Shown in pieces: positions 43,920-55,830 of a DNA stretch of 64,000 nt. The notes beneath the pieces were generated by a model, which did not search any database, had not been told where the DNA came from, and was given only the letters and a program-made list of their open reading frames with translations. The stretch's first letter is position 1, and the number at the start of each line of letters is the position of its first letter. The position numbers and the translations under genes were made by a program. Source of the DNA: Acanthochlamys bracteata (taxonomy: Eukaryota > Streptophyta > Magnoliopsida > Pandanales > Velloziaceae); assembly GCA_019914995.1 (NCBI GenBank), contig CM034126.1:7259001-7323000 (forward strand). Direction: 5' to 3'.

Positions 43920-46700
43920 AGGTAAAATAAAAAGAAAGAGGTATTCATTCTCATCGATTTAGAGAGTACCCGCAACTTTATCACTGACAAGCTAGTAAAA
44001 TATTTGCATTTACACTCAACAATGATTAGGCCTTTGAAAGTTGAGTTAGTCGATGGAAGACGGCAATCAATTGAAGTATTGTGCCAAGCCATTCCTTTGG
44101 AGATACAAGGGGAAACGATAATTGTTGATGCATATCCTTTTCCACTGAGAGGAATAGACTTAGTACTTAGCATCCAATAGTTAGAAAGTCTTAGAGACGT
44201 TATTTGTAATTGGCGCCATTCCGGTTTGCTCTTCTCTTTGCAAGGGAAGGAGTCCATATTATAAGGGATACGTGAAGGTAGAGCATCTCAATTAACTAGT
44301 GTTCATGCATGCCACATGCAGTGTTCTCTAAGGCTAATAGCAGTCACCAAAACGAGGCCTCTATAGAAAGCTCGGTAGAGATACCTAGAGATTGCAATCC
44401 TTGATCCAGTAGCGTGCAGTTGTTTTTCAATCCGATCCTACGGCTGCCCACAAGAGAATACATGACCATGGCATCCCCCTTCTACCCGGAACTCAGCCAG
44501 CTAACTTACGACGCTACCCTTACCCACAAATACAAAACACGGAGATCGAGAAGATTGCTGCTAAGATGTTAAGCCAAGGAATCATCCGGCCAAGTTGTTC
44601 GACATTTTCCTCTCTAGTGCTATTAGTGAAGAAAAAAGATGGTTCTTGGTGGTTGTGTATGGACTATCGAGCATTAAAAGACATTACAGTAAAAGATAAG
44701 TACCCTATACCGTCATAGATGAATTGCTAGATGAACTTCATGATGCAAACTAGACCTTGTATTGTCCATCTTGCAGGAACATCACTTGTATGCAAACTTT
44801 CAAAATGCTAGTTTAGCTGTTCTCAGCTGGAGTAGTTAGGATATGTTGTCTCCGAGAAAGGGCTTGCGGTAGACCACAGTAAGATAGAAGCCATGATCAG
44901 TTGGTCAGTCCTAAAAATAGTGACAGAATTATGGGATTAATGGTTACTACCTGTGTTTTGTTCGGGGATATAGTCTTATTATAGCACCGTTGACAGATTT
45001 GCTTAAGCAGTATGCCTTCGAATGGAACTCAGAAGCAATGAAGCCTTTGAACAATTGAAATAAGCTATGACATCTACGCCTGTCCTTACAGCTACTGATT
45101 TCCACACAATAGTTTGTGTTTGAGACCAATGCTTTTGGCGGAGGAGTGGGAGCTAAGTCGACGTATAAGGAGTCTCTAACTGCTCTAGCTAAGTCGACGT
45201 ATAAGGAGTTAATGGCATTAGTGTTAGCTGTCCAAAAAATGGAGACCTTACCTCCTAGGTCATCGGTTTGTGATTAAGACTGATCACGTAAGTTTGAAGT
45301 ATCTTTTAGATCAGAGATTGACATCCCATGAGCAGCATAAATGGTTGGTGAAACTACTTGTGTATGACTACAAGATCGAGTAGCATGTAGGAAAGCACAA
45401 CATAGTGACGGATGTGTTATCTCGAGTGCCTACCGCCTGCCTAACTGTAGTGTCTACTCTACACACTTCATTTTGGGATGACTTGCTCAAGGCATAGCAA
45501 AATGATCTACTGTACTCTCCCTACTAGAGACTGCAAGGATCGGATCTCACATAGAGCTGTCTGAAGTTCGCTTTTCTTGACATATCGAGGAAGATTATGG
45601 GTTCCTGCAGATTTGTCGTTAAGGAATTAGCTCTTGTTTGAAGCCCATAATTCTACAATTAGAGGTCAAAGTGGGAGGTTCTGCACCTACAAGTGTCTCT
45701 CCTTGCAGTTTTACTAGCATGTAATGTCACAAGAAGTTCACAAGTATTTCGCATCGTTTGCAACATGGGCAAGGCTAAGGCTGATAGCTTATAGCCAGCA
45801 TGGCTCCTCCAACCCCTTCCTTTGTCCACTTAGTCCGATATTGCAATAGACTTCATTGATGGGTTTCCTATATTGGAAGGTAAGAATGTTATTATGGTAG
45901 TTGTCGATATGCTTACCAAATATGCTCATTTTGTATCTCTCAAACACCCATATACGGCTGTCAGCATGGCTACCATATCTGCTAAAGAAATCATTAAATT
46001 GCATGGTTGACCGACCTTGATAGTGTTAGATCGTGACCCAATATTTATAAGTTAGCAAGAGTTGTATCATCTTCAAAGGACCATATTACATATGAGTTTC
46101 GTATATCACCCACAAACTGGTGGGCAATATGAGATTGTCAACAAAGGTGTGGAAACTTATTTGTGATGTTTCATCGGGGAGAATCCGAAGCGCTGGATGC
46201 ACTGGCTCTATTGGACGAAATATTATTATAACACCCACACTCATTCATCCACCAACCTATCGCCGTTTGAAGCAGTGTATGGAAGAAGACCACTACCCCT
46301 CGTTTCTTTTTCCGACAAGATCTATCCGACAAGATGCAATGGGTATCCAACTCCGTGAAAGGGATACAATTCTTCAGGACTTGCAATTTCATCTTTGTCG
46401 AATGCAAAACATAATAAAGTAAATATATGGTAGGAAACATCGTGATAAATAATTTCAGCCTAGAGATTGAAAGTTTGTTAAACTACAACCACACCGTCAA
46501 ACTTCAATGGCTGAGCGGCGAAATCACAAGCTGTGTTATAAGTTCTATGGGCCATATAAGGTGTTGTAGAAATTAGGGGAGTAGCATACAAGCTTGATTT
46601 GTTTTTGGACTCCCGCATTCGTCTTGTCTTTCACATATCCCAGCATAAGGATGCTAAGTTTATTTTGCGGGACATAACTGAGCACTTATCTTTTCATGGA
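43920..46700 (+). pseudogene. pol of Gypsy element 2, with RT palm deletion
   Basis: Protease region: FILIDLESTRNFITDKL, so Asp-Ser-Gly has become Asp-Leu-Glu. RT: FSSLVLLVKKKDGSWWLCMD and ITVKDKYPIP are present. The sequence then jumps, near 44760, from DELHDAN-type coding to LSILQEHHLYAN, removing the palm with its Asp-Asp pair (about 90 residues in relatives). RNase H and integrase are readable in pieces (e.g. the DRDPIF-type site near 46030, and YHPQTGGQYEIVNKG with Asp of TDG changed to Gly near 46110). Dozens of stops and frameshifts. An open frame at 46599-46826 crosses into the 3' LTR and has HISQHKDAK, the remnant of the HVSQLK end. Confidence 0.88.
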
Positions 46701-46711
46701 TGGAGAAGAGT

Positions 46712-47092
46712 TGATAAACCCGGGAGTAGTAGTAGGAGGAAGAAGCATCCGAATATGTACATTAAGTGCGGGGATTGCTCGGGCCCAAATCAATGCAGTG
46801 ACACTAAACCAGAGAGCTGTAATTAAGTGTATAAATTAGGAGCTTGGGTTCAATAGAAATTAGATTTATGTTTTCTTACTATGATAGAGTTATAACTTTT
46901 AGAGAATTGTGTTAGGATTAAGACTCTACTAGTAGGGTGAAGATTCAATCTATAAATAAAGATTTCTATTAACACATTAGGCATCAGAAGAATTTATCTT
47001 TCTTTTCAGTTTTAGCTTTATTTGTCTGCACTTATTTAGAACATTTACTTAGTACATTGCTTTCGCGACTCAAGTAATCTTGAACCGTAACA
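46712..47092 (+). repeat. 3' LTR of Gypsy element 2
   Basis: 381 bp, TGATAAACCCGGG to TTGAACCGTAACA, preceded by the purine-rich GGATGGAGAAGAG tract. Intact, unlike the split 5' copy. Confidence 0.88.
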
Positions 47093-47990
47093 AGTGGTTA
47101 GTTACTGAATAAAGTAAAACACTAGAATCCAAAAATCAAATCTATACGCCTAATTCAAAGATCAAACAATTTTGAAAAGATCAAAAGAATACGGCAAGAC
47201 AACAAGTAGTCAAATTTTTGAAGTCTAGATTTTCATACTCAGTTTCTAAAACATTCCTTCTTTGCCTGAAGATCTGCCAAAACCCTGTAGAGACAAGCTT
47301 ATAGCACGACAAATCTTTTGTAGCTTGAAAAGCTTCATTGACGACGATGGAGCTATGTTCAATTTCCACAATCCTAAGGACGTAAGCTTCACTCTCGTTT
47401 CTAATTGTACATTTCTCCAAGCACATTTTCACCACAAAGAAAATTGTAGCTGTTTCTACCCACAGCAAGTAGTAGAGAAGCCAAGAATAGAAGAAGGTTA
47501 TTTGTGTTTCCTTCACCGACATCGATGCAACAAACTCTTCGATAAGCAATGATGAAGGTGATTTTATCGACCGCTGCTGCGTTAAGTGGCATGTTCACGA
47601 GATCGGAGCATCGAGACAGCAGCAATATAAAGGAGAATAACAAAGATCATGAAACTCATAGCCATTCCTGCTATTAAATCTTCACTGCTTGAGAAACCAG
47701 CTCCGGCACCGGTGCAGCCAGTAGTAAAGAGATTCTAAGGAGTTTGAAGGGGCTATGGGGAAATGGGCATTAGAGCTTTGAGACCCTTACCTTCGACGAT
47801 AGTTTGGGTTGGAACTTTCGTTATAGTCGAGAAGCGGCAACAATCTACTATCAATGGCTCGCCGCCTCAAAGATTCAGAACTTACTGTAACTTATAAGTC
47901 TTTGTTTTTCTAATAACCTGGATCGACCTGAACGGGCGTGTCGACGTGTTAATTCAAAACCTACCCAAGTCGATCGGGTTAGACTGCATC
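47093..47990. other. Unassigned sequence between two retroelements
   Basis: Open frames of about 96 (plus, 47262-47552) and 122 residues (minus, 47181-47549) overlap and neither resembles a known family. On the minus strand at 47575-47700 a short frame reads AGAGFSSSEDLIAGMAMSF, then a hydrophobic helix (MIFVILLYIAAVSML) and stops at REHAT, preceded by a stop within 25 codons. It could be the 3' exon of a small membrane-protein gene. I cannot name it. Confidence 0.25.
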
Positions 47991-47999
47991 AATTACATG

Positions 48000-48559
48000 A
48001 TTATTTTTTTACAAAATCGGACCAAAATTAACTCCAAGTTGACAGTTCTAACAAGGTAGATAATCAAGAAATCTCCTTAATACAAAATATTTAGTGGTTA
48101 AACTCTCTCCGAATCTAACCAAAATAGTTATTAGAATCATAAATAATATAAAAAATAGTACAACAAAAATTTACGTGGTTTAGTTTCAATGGAAAAACCT
48201 ATGTCCAGGAAGAGGAGAGAAACTATCTCACTATAATTTTGTGAAGATTACAAAAAATTGGAGCAAAAGTGTAGTAAATCTTGTAAAAGCTCCAACAAGA
48301 ATATCATAAAACTCTCTGAGAAACAGAGATGGAAAAATTCAAGCTCTTGATAATCAAGACACACTTCTCACAAGAAAAAAACCCGTGTGGAAAGGATAGA
48401 AATAGAAAACAAACAAAGGAAGGGCTAAAATAGAAAATTATCAACATGTGGAGAAATAGTTATAGTGCGACCATATATGATTGAACAGAACTATAGAAGA
48501 TTGTTAACAGACCTTAAACTTGGTCATCCAAGGTCGAAATCCCAATACAAAACATAACA
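48000..48559 (-). repeat. Probable 3' LTR of the Copia fragment
   Basis: On the minus strand, TGTTATGTTTTGTATTGGG follows the end of the Copia pol by about 50 bp and a purine-biased stretch, as an LTR start would. The plus strand near 48167 has the AATTTACGTGGTT motif common in plant LTRs. The far end is not fixed, and no matching 5' LTR is in the window. Confidence 0.4.
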
Positions 48560-48599
48560 AATCTTCACATTGACTTGAATTTTGACCTTAAACTTGGTC

Positions 48600-50870
48600 A
48601 CAATATCTTTCCTTAGATATCATTTAAACGCTGCAAATACTAATCAAATCCAAGCAATGCTTGAACTTGAAAAATGGAAGAGTTTTTGTCAGCATATTAG
48701 CTGGATTATCTGCGGTTGCAACGTTTTTCACAATAACAACACCTTGAGAAATAAAATTTTTGACAAAATGAAATCTGGCACGAATACATCTAGATCTCTC
48801 ATGATGCATTCAGTCTTTGGTCAAATGAATAGCACTTAGCTTTCACAATAAACTACAGCAACATCTTAATTCTAAACAAGCTCTCCATATAGACATCGCA
48901 GCTAAATAGCTTCCTTAATGGCTTCAGTAACTGTAATATATTCAGCTCTGGTGGTTGATAAAGCAACTGCATGTTGCAAGGAAGCTTTCCAACTTATCGC
49001 AGAATCGGCAAGAGAGAATACATAGCAAATTAAAGATTTTCTACAATCAAGTCTCTTACATAGTTTGAATCTATATAGCCAACAAGTATGCAGCCACTAG
49101 TTGTAAACTCCAAACAAATAATTGATGTACCTCGAAGATAGCTGAGAATCTATTTAATGGCTTGCCAATGTTCTTCTTCTGGATTTCCATATATTTACTA
49201 ATAATACTAACATCACGTGAAATATTTGGACGAGTGCACACTATTTTATACATAAGATAACTAACTGCACTAGAATAAGGAATTTGAGACATAAAAGAGC
49301 TCTCTTTCTTCAGTTTGAGATGATAGACTTGAAAAGAGTTTGAAATAAGCTGCCAAATGAGTGCTAACATGTTTGCAATGCTTCAAATTGAAGCTGTAAA
49401 ATCTTTTCAACATAGCTCATTTGAGACAAAAAATAGCTTTCCAACTTTGCAGTCTTTGAAAATTACCATATCTAAAACTTTTTTGCCGCTCTTTAAATTT
49501 TCATTTCAAAATTTTCATTCATCTTGGTCTTTAAATTGTGGACCTCTAACATGTTCTTTGCAGCAATCAACATGTCAACATAGAGTAGTAGATACTTAAA
49601 AGATCCATCATTAAGCTGTTTGAAATAAATGCAGCTGTCGTACTGATTTCGGTTGTAGTTGATATCCATTATAAAATAATTACATTTTTTAAACCATTAT
49701 CTAGGAGATTGTTTTAAACCATATAAAGACCTCTTCAACAAACAAACATGGTCTTTTTTCCCTCAAAGACAAACGTTCATGTTGATGTATATAGATTTGT
49801 TATTTTAATTTACCATGCAAGAACACAGTTTTGACATCAAACTAGTGTAACTCCAAAGTATACATGGCTACTAATGCAATCAAGAGACGACTAGAAGTAT
49901 GTTTCACAACTGGTGAGAAATTATCATTGAAATCAACACCTGTTACCTGAGTATAGCCTTTAGCTACAAGCTACGCCTTGTACTGAGTGTTGTCGGTTTC
50001 TAAAGCATCTTCCTTCTTCTTGAAAATCAATTTGGAATCAACAATTTTCTTTCTTTTAATGGCTTTACCAAAACTTAAGTCTCATTCTTGTTCAATGAAT
50101 CGACTTCTTCATTTGATTGTAACCAGTCATTTTTCAAATCCAGAACGAGATAACTTTCTTGTAAGACGTTAGTGTAGGATCATCAACAATCTCAGCAATA
50201 AATAATGTATAAGCAACAAGATCTATATAGTTATACCTCTGGGGTATTTTAATGATTCTTATTTCTCTATCTATTGCAATACTATATTGTTGTGGTAGAG
50301 TTTAAGACTAAGGATATGAACATTCTTCTGCATCAACAGTCATATCAAGTGTAAAAGGTTGAGTAGACACAACAGAAAACGGCGTGTGAGAAAGAGTGGA
50401 GCTACTGGTTTCCATGGTGACCTTGGGAGAATGTAACTCATTTTCTTTATCTTAAAGAAACTGCTGAATCCTTCTTCTGCTAATTCATCAAAGGTCACAT
50501 CACGACTAATAAAACATTAGATGACTTAGGATCAGTACACCATAATTTGAAACCTTTAACAGCAGAAGCAAAACAAAAAAAGATACACTTTTTGACTCTT
50601 CGCTCCAATTTACCATCACTGACGTGCATATAAGCAGATAACCAAACCTTTAGTTTTGCAACAATCTGCTAAAGCACCAGATCATACCTCTTTTGAAGTT
50701 TTGCATTCAATGCTTGTATCTGGAGAGCGATTGACCAAGTAACAATGTCATGTTAACTGCTTCTGTCTAGAACTCTTTGCCCAAGCTTGTATTGGACAAT
50801 ATAGCACGTGCCTTTTCAAGAAGAGGTTTGATATAGGCAAAACCACCTTTAAAAAACTCAATGATTCTAC
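48600..50870 (-). pseudogene. Ty1/Copia pol remnant (integrase C-part, RT, RNase H)
   Basis: Order on the minus strand is integrase-RT-RNase H, as in Copia. Integrase end near 50700-50830: LLEKARAILSNTSLGKEF. Then the ISRDVTFDE-type linker near 50480-50510. RT near 49860-49990: YKARLVAKGYTQ-type and FSPVVKHTSSRLLIALVAM, FDVKTVFLHGKL; near 49700, KRSLYGLKQSPR. At 49571-49583 the catalytic YVDD has become YVDMLIAAKN, one Asp codon lost. RNase H side: SSAVSYLMYKIVCTRPNI near 49230 and, at 48624-48809, RARFHFVKNFISQGVV with TADNPANMLTKTLPFFKF. Many stops; gag, protease and the integrase core are missing. Confidence 0.88.
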
Positions 50871-53252
50871 TTCAATTTATTCTGCAAGTGTACGTTATTG
50901 TCTACCATATAACATATAATGAGTTTGTTTTATAGAGATTGTCACTAACTTTAATTCAAACTAAACTACCAAAAGTTAGATTTTTTGTGTAAGCTAATCA
51001 AAAGTGTACAAAAATTAGAAAGCGAAATAAAGTGTTTAGATGTGAAAATAGAGATGCAAACAATTAGAATTTTAGAGTCCACCACTAATATTTTTAATTT
51101 AATCCTTAAATAAATATAATAATAGATGATGACAATTGTGAATATTTTGATTTGAATATACGATTTTTAATATGATTTTAACCTTGGCCAAGTCCAAGAT
51201 CATCTACTTCTAGTCATATTTTAACTCTTTATTTAGAAGTTACTGAAGATGCATTAAATACGGCGAAATCATAAATCATTTAGTTGCATTCACTTTAGTT
51301 TAGTAAATACTAACTATAACTATTAATCTTATGATTCATAAACTATGTTCGATGGCTTCTTGTAAACATAATTAATAAAATAGTTTAAATATCAAGTCCA
51401 ATATTGATTAGCATATAAATTTATTATCTAAACATTTTTCATACAATAACTAACATATCACAATAAAATCAACAATTCTCATATTATATAATATTTAAAA
51501 TATAAACTAAATTTATTATGGTTTTTATCCTAACTCCAATTGATAGAGCTTAGCAACTTCTATTTAGATTACTAAAAGCAAAATTAATTGAAATAAATGT
51601 GTTCAAAAAATCAAATCTGTGAAACGACAATGCCACCATCTACTTTGTTTAGCTCTCTATTCTGGCTCTGGATCTAGACTGCTGTACTTGTTGCCTTGCT
51701 TTCCTCTTTGCCGTGTGTTTCTGATTTTGATCTCCTTCCGTTACTACCATTCGTCCTTGTCTCCCTGCTATCTCACTCCAATTTCGTCCCCGAACCTTTT
51801 TAATCTGCTCCTCTATGTACATCTCTTCTTTCTCTCCCATTCAAAGAAAAATCTGCACTTCCTTTCTTTCTCTAGTTCGTAAAGAAAGAGAATTCCTCCC
51901 CTAATTTGGTAAAGAATTCTGCTCTAAATAAAATTTCAACAACGAAGAAAATCTGAATTCTTAGTAGAAAGAGGTTGAGAAAGAGAGGGGTTCTCCTTGA
52001 GAAATTTAGTTATCCTAAAGAGATTCGAAAATCTAGGTAGAAATTGTTGCGGTGGAAAACTGAGTCGAAGAGGCATACTCGGTTCTTCAGCAAGTCCACT
52101 CCTGTGATTAGGCTTTTTCCTTTTTCCTTAATAAAATGATAAGATGATTATGTTATAAGTCACGTGGGATTTAAGTGGGCTGGCCCGGTGTTAATATAAC
52201 ACTTCTTTGCACTTTAACATATCCTTCTACAGTTATTATTTTATTCACCTCTACTTTACAAAAATAAAATAAATTAATTTATAACATGTATTAAATTTCA
52301 ATAGAAATTTAATATTTACTATACCAACAAGATATAATAAATATATATCAATACACATCACAAAATACCTCCAATTTTTAAAATTTTTTGTTAGTTTTGT
52401 AGCAAAATAATTAAAAGGTACGTGTCATTCTCCAAACCATCTCATAAAAGTTAATATCTACACATAGCTTAATTACCACAATCTTAAAGAATATTTTGAA
52501 CAATATAGACAAGTTAACGCCACTTACAAACTCTCTTAAAATATCATCACTCACTACAAAATATGGAATCAAAATCCTTTATAAAGTGTATTCAATTGTA
52601 TTATTTAGGATGACAACAAGATTTTATCAACTCAATTATACATAACACAACTTACAAGAACAAAGTAGGCTTATTTAACAAGAATATTATACCAACAAAT
52701 TCAGTTATGATTCAAGTTTCAAAACCCATGCTAGAAGGAGAGTTCAAATTCATCATTGAAAATAGAAGAACGATAGCAAAGGCATGTATGATTTTTCAAA
52801 ATTTTCCGCTAAGTTTATATTCAACATTGTCCTCAATGATGAAAGAACAAAACTGAACAATGCATTCAATCTATGCAAAGTAAAAGGAATCAGAAACTTT
52901 CCCTGATTTAGATGCTCCCGACATATCTTGTTTTCTTGACATAAGTTGTATGTTTCAACATCCATGTTGCAAAGATTACATACGTCCCTGATAACTGAAT
53001 GTTATTTCAGTTGCATAAGTCCAAAAAATTTTCTCAGCTACATGCAGAAAAAATTCAAAGTTCAATTAACAAAGGGTTTACTAGAACAATTCAGCAGTAA
53101 AAAAATAGCGATGCATATTATGCTATAAGTATGAGCTGTACATTCAACATCAAGAGCGATAAAGTCTTGTGAGAGTTTACTATCTTATACATGCAAGTTT
53201 CAAAAGCACAAGCAAACAGATTGTCTTCAGTGACTGAATAGCAATAATCTTA
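50871..53252. other. Intergenic AT-rich DNA
   Basis: No gene recognised. 51600-52100 is pyrimidine- then purine-rich, with a Leu/Ser/Tyr-rich open frame at 51619-51882 that looks like low-complexity translation. 52160-52200 has GGCTGGCCCGGTGTTAATA, of unknown origin. The rest is AT-rich. Confidence 0.35.
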
Positions 53253-53513
53253 GAGTGCGTTTGGAATGCAATTCCAAACGCTACTTTTCAACTTTTTTTC
53301 ATTTCATATTTTTCAATACATATTTTATATATATTTAGAAAATTTATTTAGAAATTTAGATAGTGTAGAAAAATTTTATATAATGAGATCTTTTTATTGC
53401 ATATTTTTATTATTTTTTTGGAATTAAAAAAATAGAGCTTATTTTTTTAAAAAAGATAAAAATATTCTCTATTTCAGAAAAACTTCATTTCATAAGCAAT
53501 TTCAAACGCACCC
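53253..53513. mobile_element. Short inverted-repeat MITE
   Basis: 261 bp. Left end GAGTGCGTTTGGAATGC; right end, minus strand, GGGTGCGTTTGAAATTGC. Flanks are TTA on the left and TAA on the right, so the target duplication is imperfect. The interior is almost pure A/T with no coding potential. Similar in size and terminal type to Tourist or related MITEs. Confidence 0.6.
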
Positions 53514-53657
53514 TAAAGTAATCCATTCTCAATTACAATTCTAACAACTTCTATAATTTTTTTTCTTTTCAAGAACTCACATACTTCATGAAGTGTTGAA
53601 TACATACCCAGGCAACAAGTATTATGGAATTATATAGTCTTTTTAAGTGTTACCTGG

Positions 53658-54194
53658 TGTTACGGTATGGCTATTTTGACTTTTTTCTCTATCCTTATTA
53701 TCTCTATAAAATGCTTTTAACCTAGGTAAAGTAGCATACATAAGGCAAGTTTAGATTATGGTAGAATACTCTAAATACTTAGAATATTTGGCATAAGTCC
53801 AAATTAGCTTAGAGAATATAGTAGACAATTTGGATATTTTGAAAAGGTGGAGATTTTTGTATGAGATATTATGTAAGAAAATTCTGGATCAAATATTCTC
53901 CACCTTCTTATCAAAGTAATCTTTATGGTTTAGGAGGCCGAGTGGGTATAAATAGAAGGGCAATGCCCTCATTTGGAACCATCAAGCAAAAATTTTATAA
54001 GCAAGTTGTGTTGTAATTAAAAGTTCTTTCAAAGCTCTCTTATCTAGTGTGCTTTTTACTTTCCTTCTTTTCCTAAAGTCCTTATAAACTTTCTTAGCTA
54101 TACTTGATAGCTCATTTGAGATAAAAAACTGACTTAGCCACAAGAGTTGTGACTAAATGGCCTAAAAGCTAAGGTAAGCTTTAAGCTTGTGACA
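53658..54194 (+). repeat. LTR of Ty3/Gypsy fragment 3
   Basis: Ends GCTTGTGACA right before the primer site and starts, by inference, at TGTTACGGTATGG. A TATAAATAGAAGG box lies at 53948 with a likely transcription start soon after. No second copy is found downstream, so the start is an estimate. Confidence 0.55.
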
Positions 54195-54197
54195 AAT

Positions 54198-54209
54198 GGT
54201 ATCAAAGCT
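54198..54209 (+). promoter_or_regulatory. Primer binding site of Ty3/Gypsy fragment 3
   Basis: TGGTATCAAAGC, one base from the TGGTATCAGAGC initiator-Met tRNA site, 3 nt after the LTR. Confidence 0.75.
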
Positions 54210-54223
54210 AAAATTATACCAAA

Positions 54224-55830
54224 TGAAAATGGCAAGTGGAAAAAATATTACTATCCACGAGGGAAGAGAGAGTGAAAGGAAGCCTCCGAGAGTAGTTGGC
54301 AATGCAAAGAGAAATTTAGGGATATAGGGTGGACTAGTTCGAGGAGTTGGGCTAAAGTATCGAAACGCTTGAGAAAGGACAAGAAGAGCTTCGTGGGGAC
54401 ATGTAAGGAGCTTTGAACGTGGTGGCCTAATTATTCTCTTACCAAGCAAGGCCCTTAAAGACTCTCTCTTAGTGATATAGATGCTCTTAGGAGGAAAGTT
54501 ACGACCTTTAGAAAAGTGGTTGCAAGATTGGTTAATGAGTTGAGAGATGTCTAAGGAGATCGAACGCTTTGCAAAATGGCAATTATAGAAGGGAGAGTTG
54601 CCACCATAGCCTCAATTTTAACTCTTTCGAAGATATATGTTCCAAAACCCAAGACATACAAAGGGAAACGGAATGCGAAGAAGATTGACAACTTCCTGTC
54701 AAGCTTAGAGTAACTCTTTAGAAATACCTGCATCACGGAGTATACAGATAAGATCGACCATCTCACTCTTTACTTTAAGATGTCATGATAGTATAGTGGA
54801 GGAGAAGACATGCCAAGATCAAGAGGGAACCTACATATTGCCACATGGGAAGAGTTTAAGAGATAACTCAAACGATAATGCTGTCTGGTAAATGCTGAGG
54901 ACGAGGTAAGGGCAAAACTTCAGCTCTTGGCACATAGAGGTAGCATAAGGGACTATATAAGGCAATTCTCAGAGTTGATCTTGGAATCCCCAATTTTCCA
55001 GAAATAGAGGCTTTTTTTGCTTTCATGTACATATTATAAATATGGGTAAGGTTAGAGATCCAACGTAGAGGACCTTAAGATCTCAACTTTGTCATTGCCA
55101 TAGTTGAGTCCCTTATTGAATTTCAACGGTTCGAGAAGCACAAGCCTCAAAAGAAACTCAAGAACAATAGCAATGGAGATAGCCATCAAGTTAAAGAGGC
55201 AACATTTGACCCACCTAAGAAAAAGGGAGGCTCTCATAAAGTCTAAGGAGGTAATGGTAAGAACCGAGAAAATGATGAGCAGCCTTTAAAATGCTTTCTT
55301 TGCGATTGACCTCATACGGTTACAAAATATCCAAAACGAAACAAACTCTATGCACTACTCTAGATAATGGACGAACCACAATGGCAACCTCAAGAAGTAA
55401 AGATAGACTTATTACAAGTACTTAATACCATCCAAACCAAAACGTATGGTGAAGGTTAAATGTACGTGACCACCAAAGTTGGAGAACAGGAGGTCCAAGC
55501 TTTGGTAGACACATGGATGACCCACAACTTTCTCTAGGAGAAGAAAGCAATAAAGTTGGGCATCAAATACACAAAAGGGTAAGGATGAATTAAGGCAAAA
55601 ATTATGAACCCAAACACGTTCTTGGTGTTGCCAATGGGGTTAAATTAAAACTCACATAAATAACTGGTCCGATCTTGTGGATTTCTCTAATTGCCTATGG
55701 ATGATTATCCTATAATTTTTAGAATAGAGTATATGGATCGTGTAAAGGCCTTACCTATCCGTTCTACCAAATCCATGTGGATTTTGGATTAGCGAAATAC
55801 GTGAATGTTACCTTTGTAACGAAAAGCAAA
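54224..55830 (+). pseudogene. gag-protease remnant of Ty3/Gypsy fragment 3
   Basis: Begins near ATG 54224 (MKMASGKNITIHEG). Gag core pieces: YVPKPKTYKGKRNAKKIDNF, ATWEEFKR, NAEDEVRAKLQLLAHRGSI and RDYIRQFSELILE, all in plant Ty3 gag order. The zinc knuckle near 55287-55340 reads LKCFLCD, a stop, then PHTVTKYPKR, with Tyr for the last Cys. Protease near 55500: VQALVDTWMTHNFL, where relatives have Asp-Thr-Gly, so the catalytic motif is DTW. The sequence ends near 55790 with MDRVKALPI and no RT follows. It belongs to a different lineage from Gypsy elements 1 and 2. Confidence 0.82.

Larger units (their letters stand above)
33812..47092 (+). mobile_element. Ty3/Gypsy retrotransposon 2, decayed and split by insertion
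   Basis: 5' LTR pieces 33812-34001 and 42236-42421 join to match the whole 3' LTR 46712-47092; the 8.2 kb between them is a PIF/Harbinger-type insertion with TTA at both junctions. The primer site follows at 42424. gag, protease, RT, RNase H and integrase motifs occur in the usual order but in many frames. No clear 5-bp target duplication was seen. It is related to Gypsy element 1 by gag sequence and primer site, but the LTRs do not match, so it is a separate family and clearly older. Confidence 0.88.

Noticed and set aside
47181..47552. Overlapping 122- and 96-residue frames on opposite strands
   Set aside because: Neither shows recognisable motifs or splice context; coding strand cannot be chosen.
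51619..51882. 87-residue Leu/Ser/Phe-rich frame
   Set aside because: Low-complexity pyrimidine-rich DNA; no signature.
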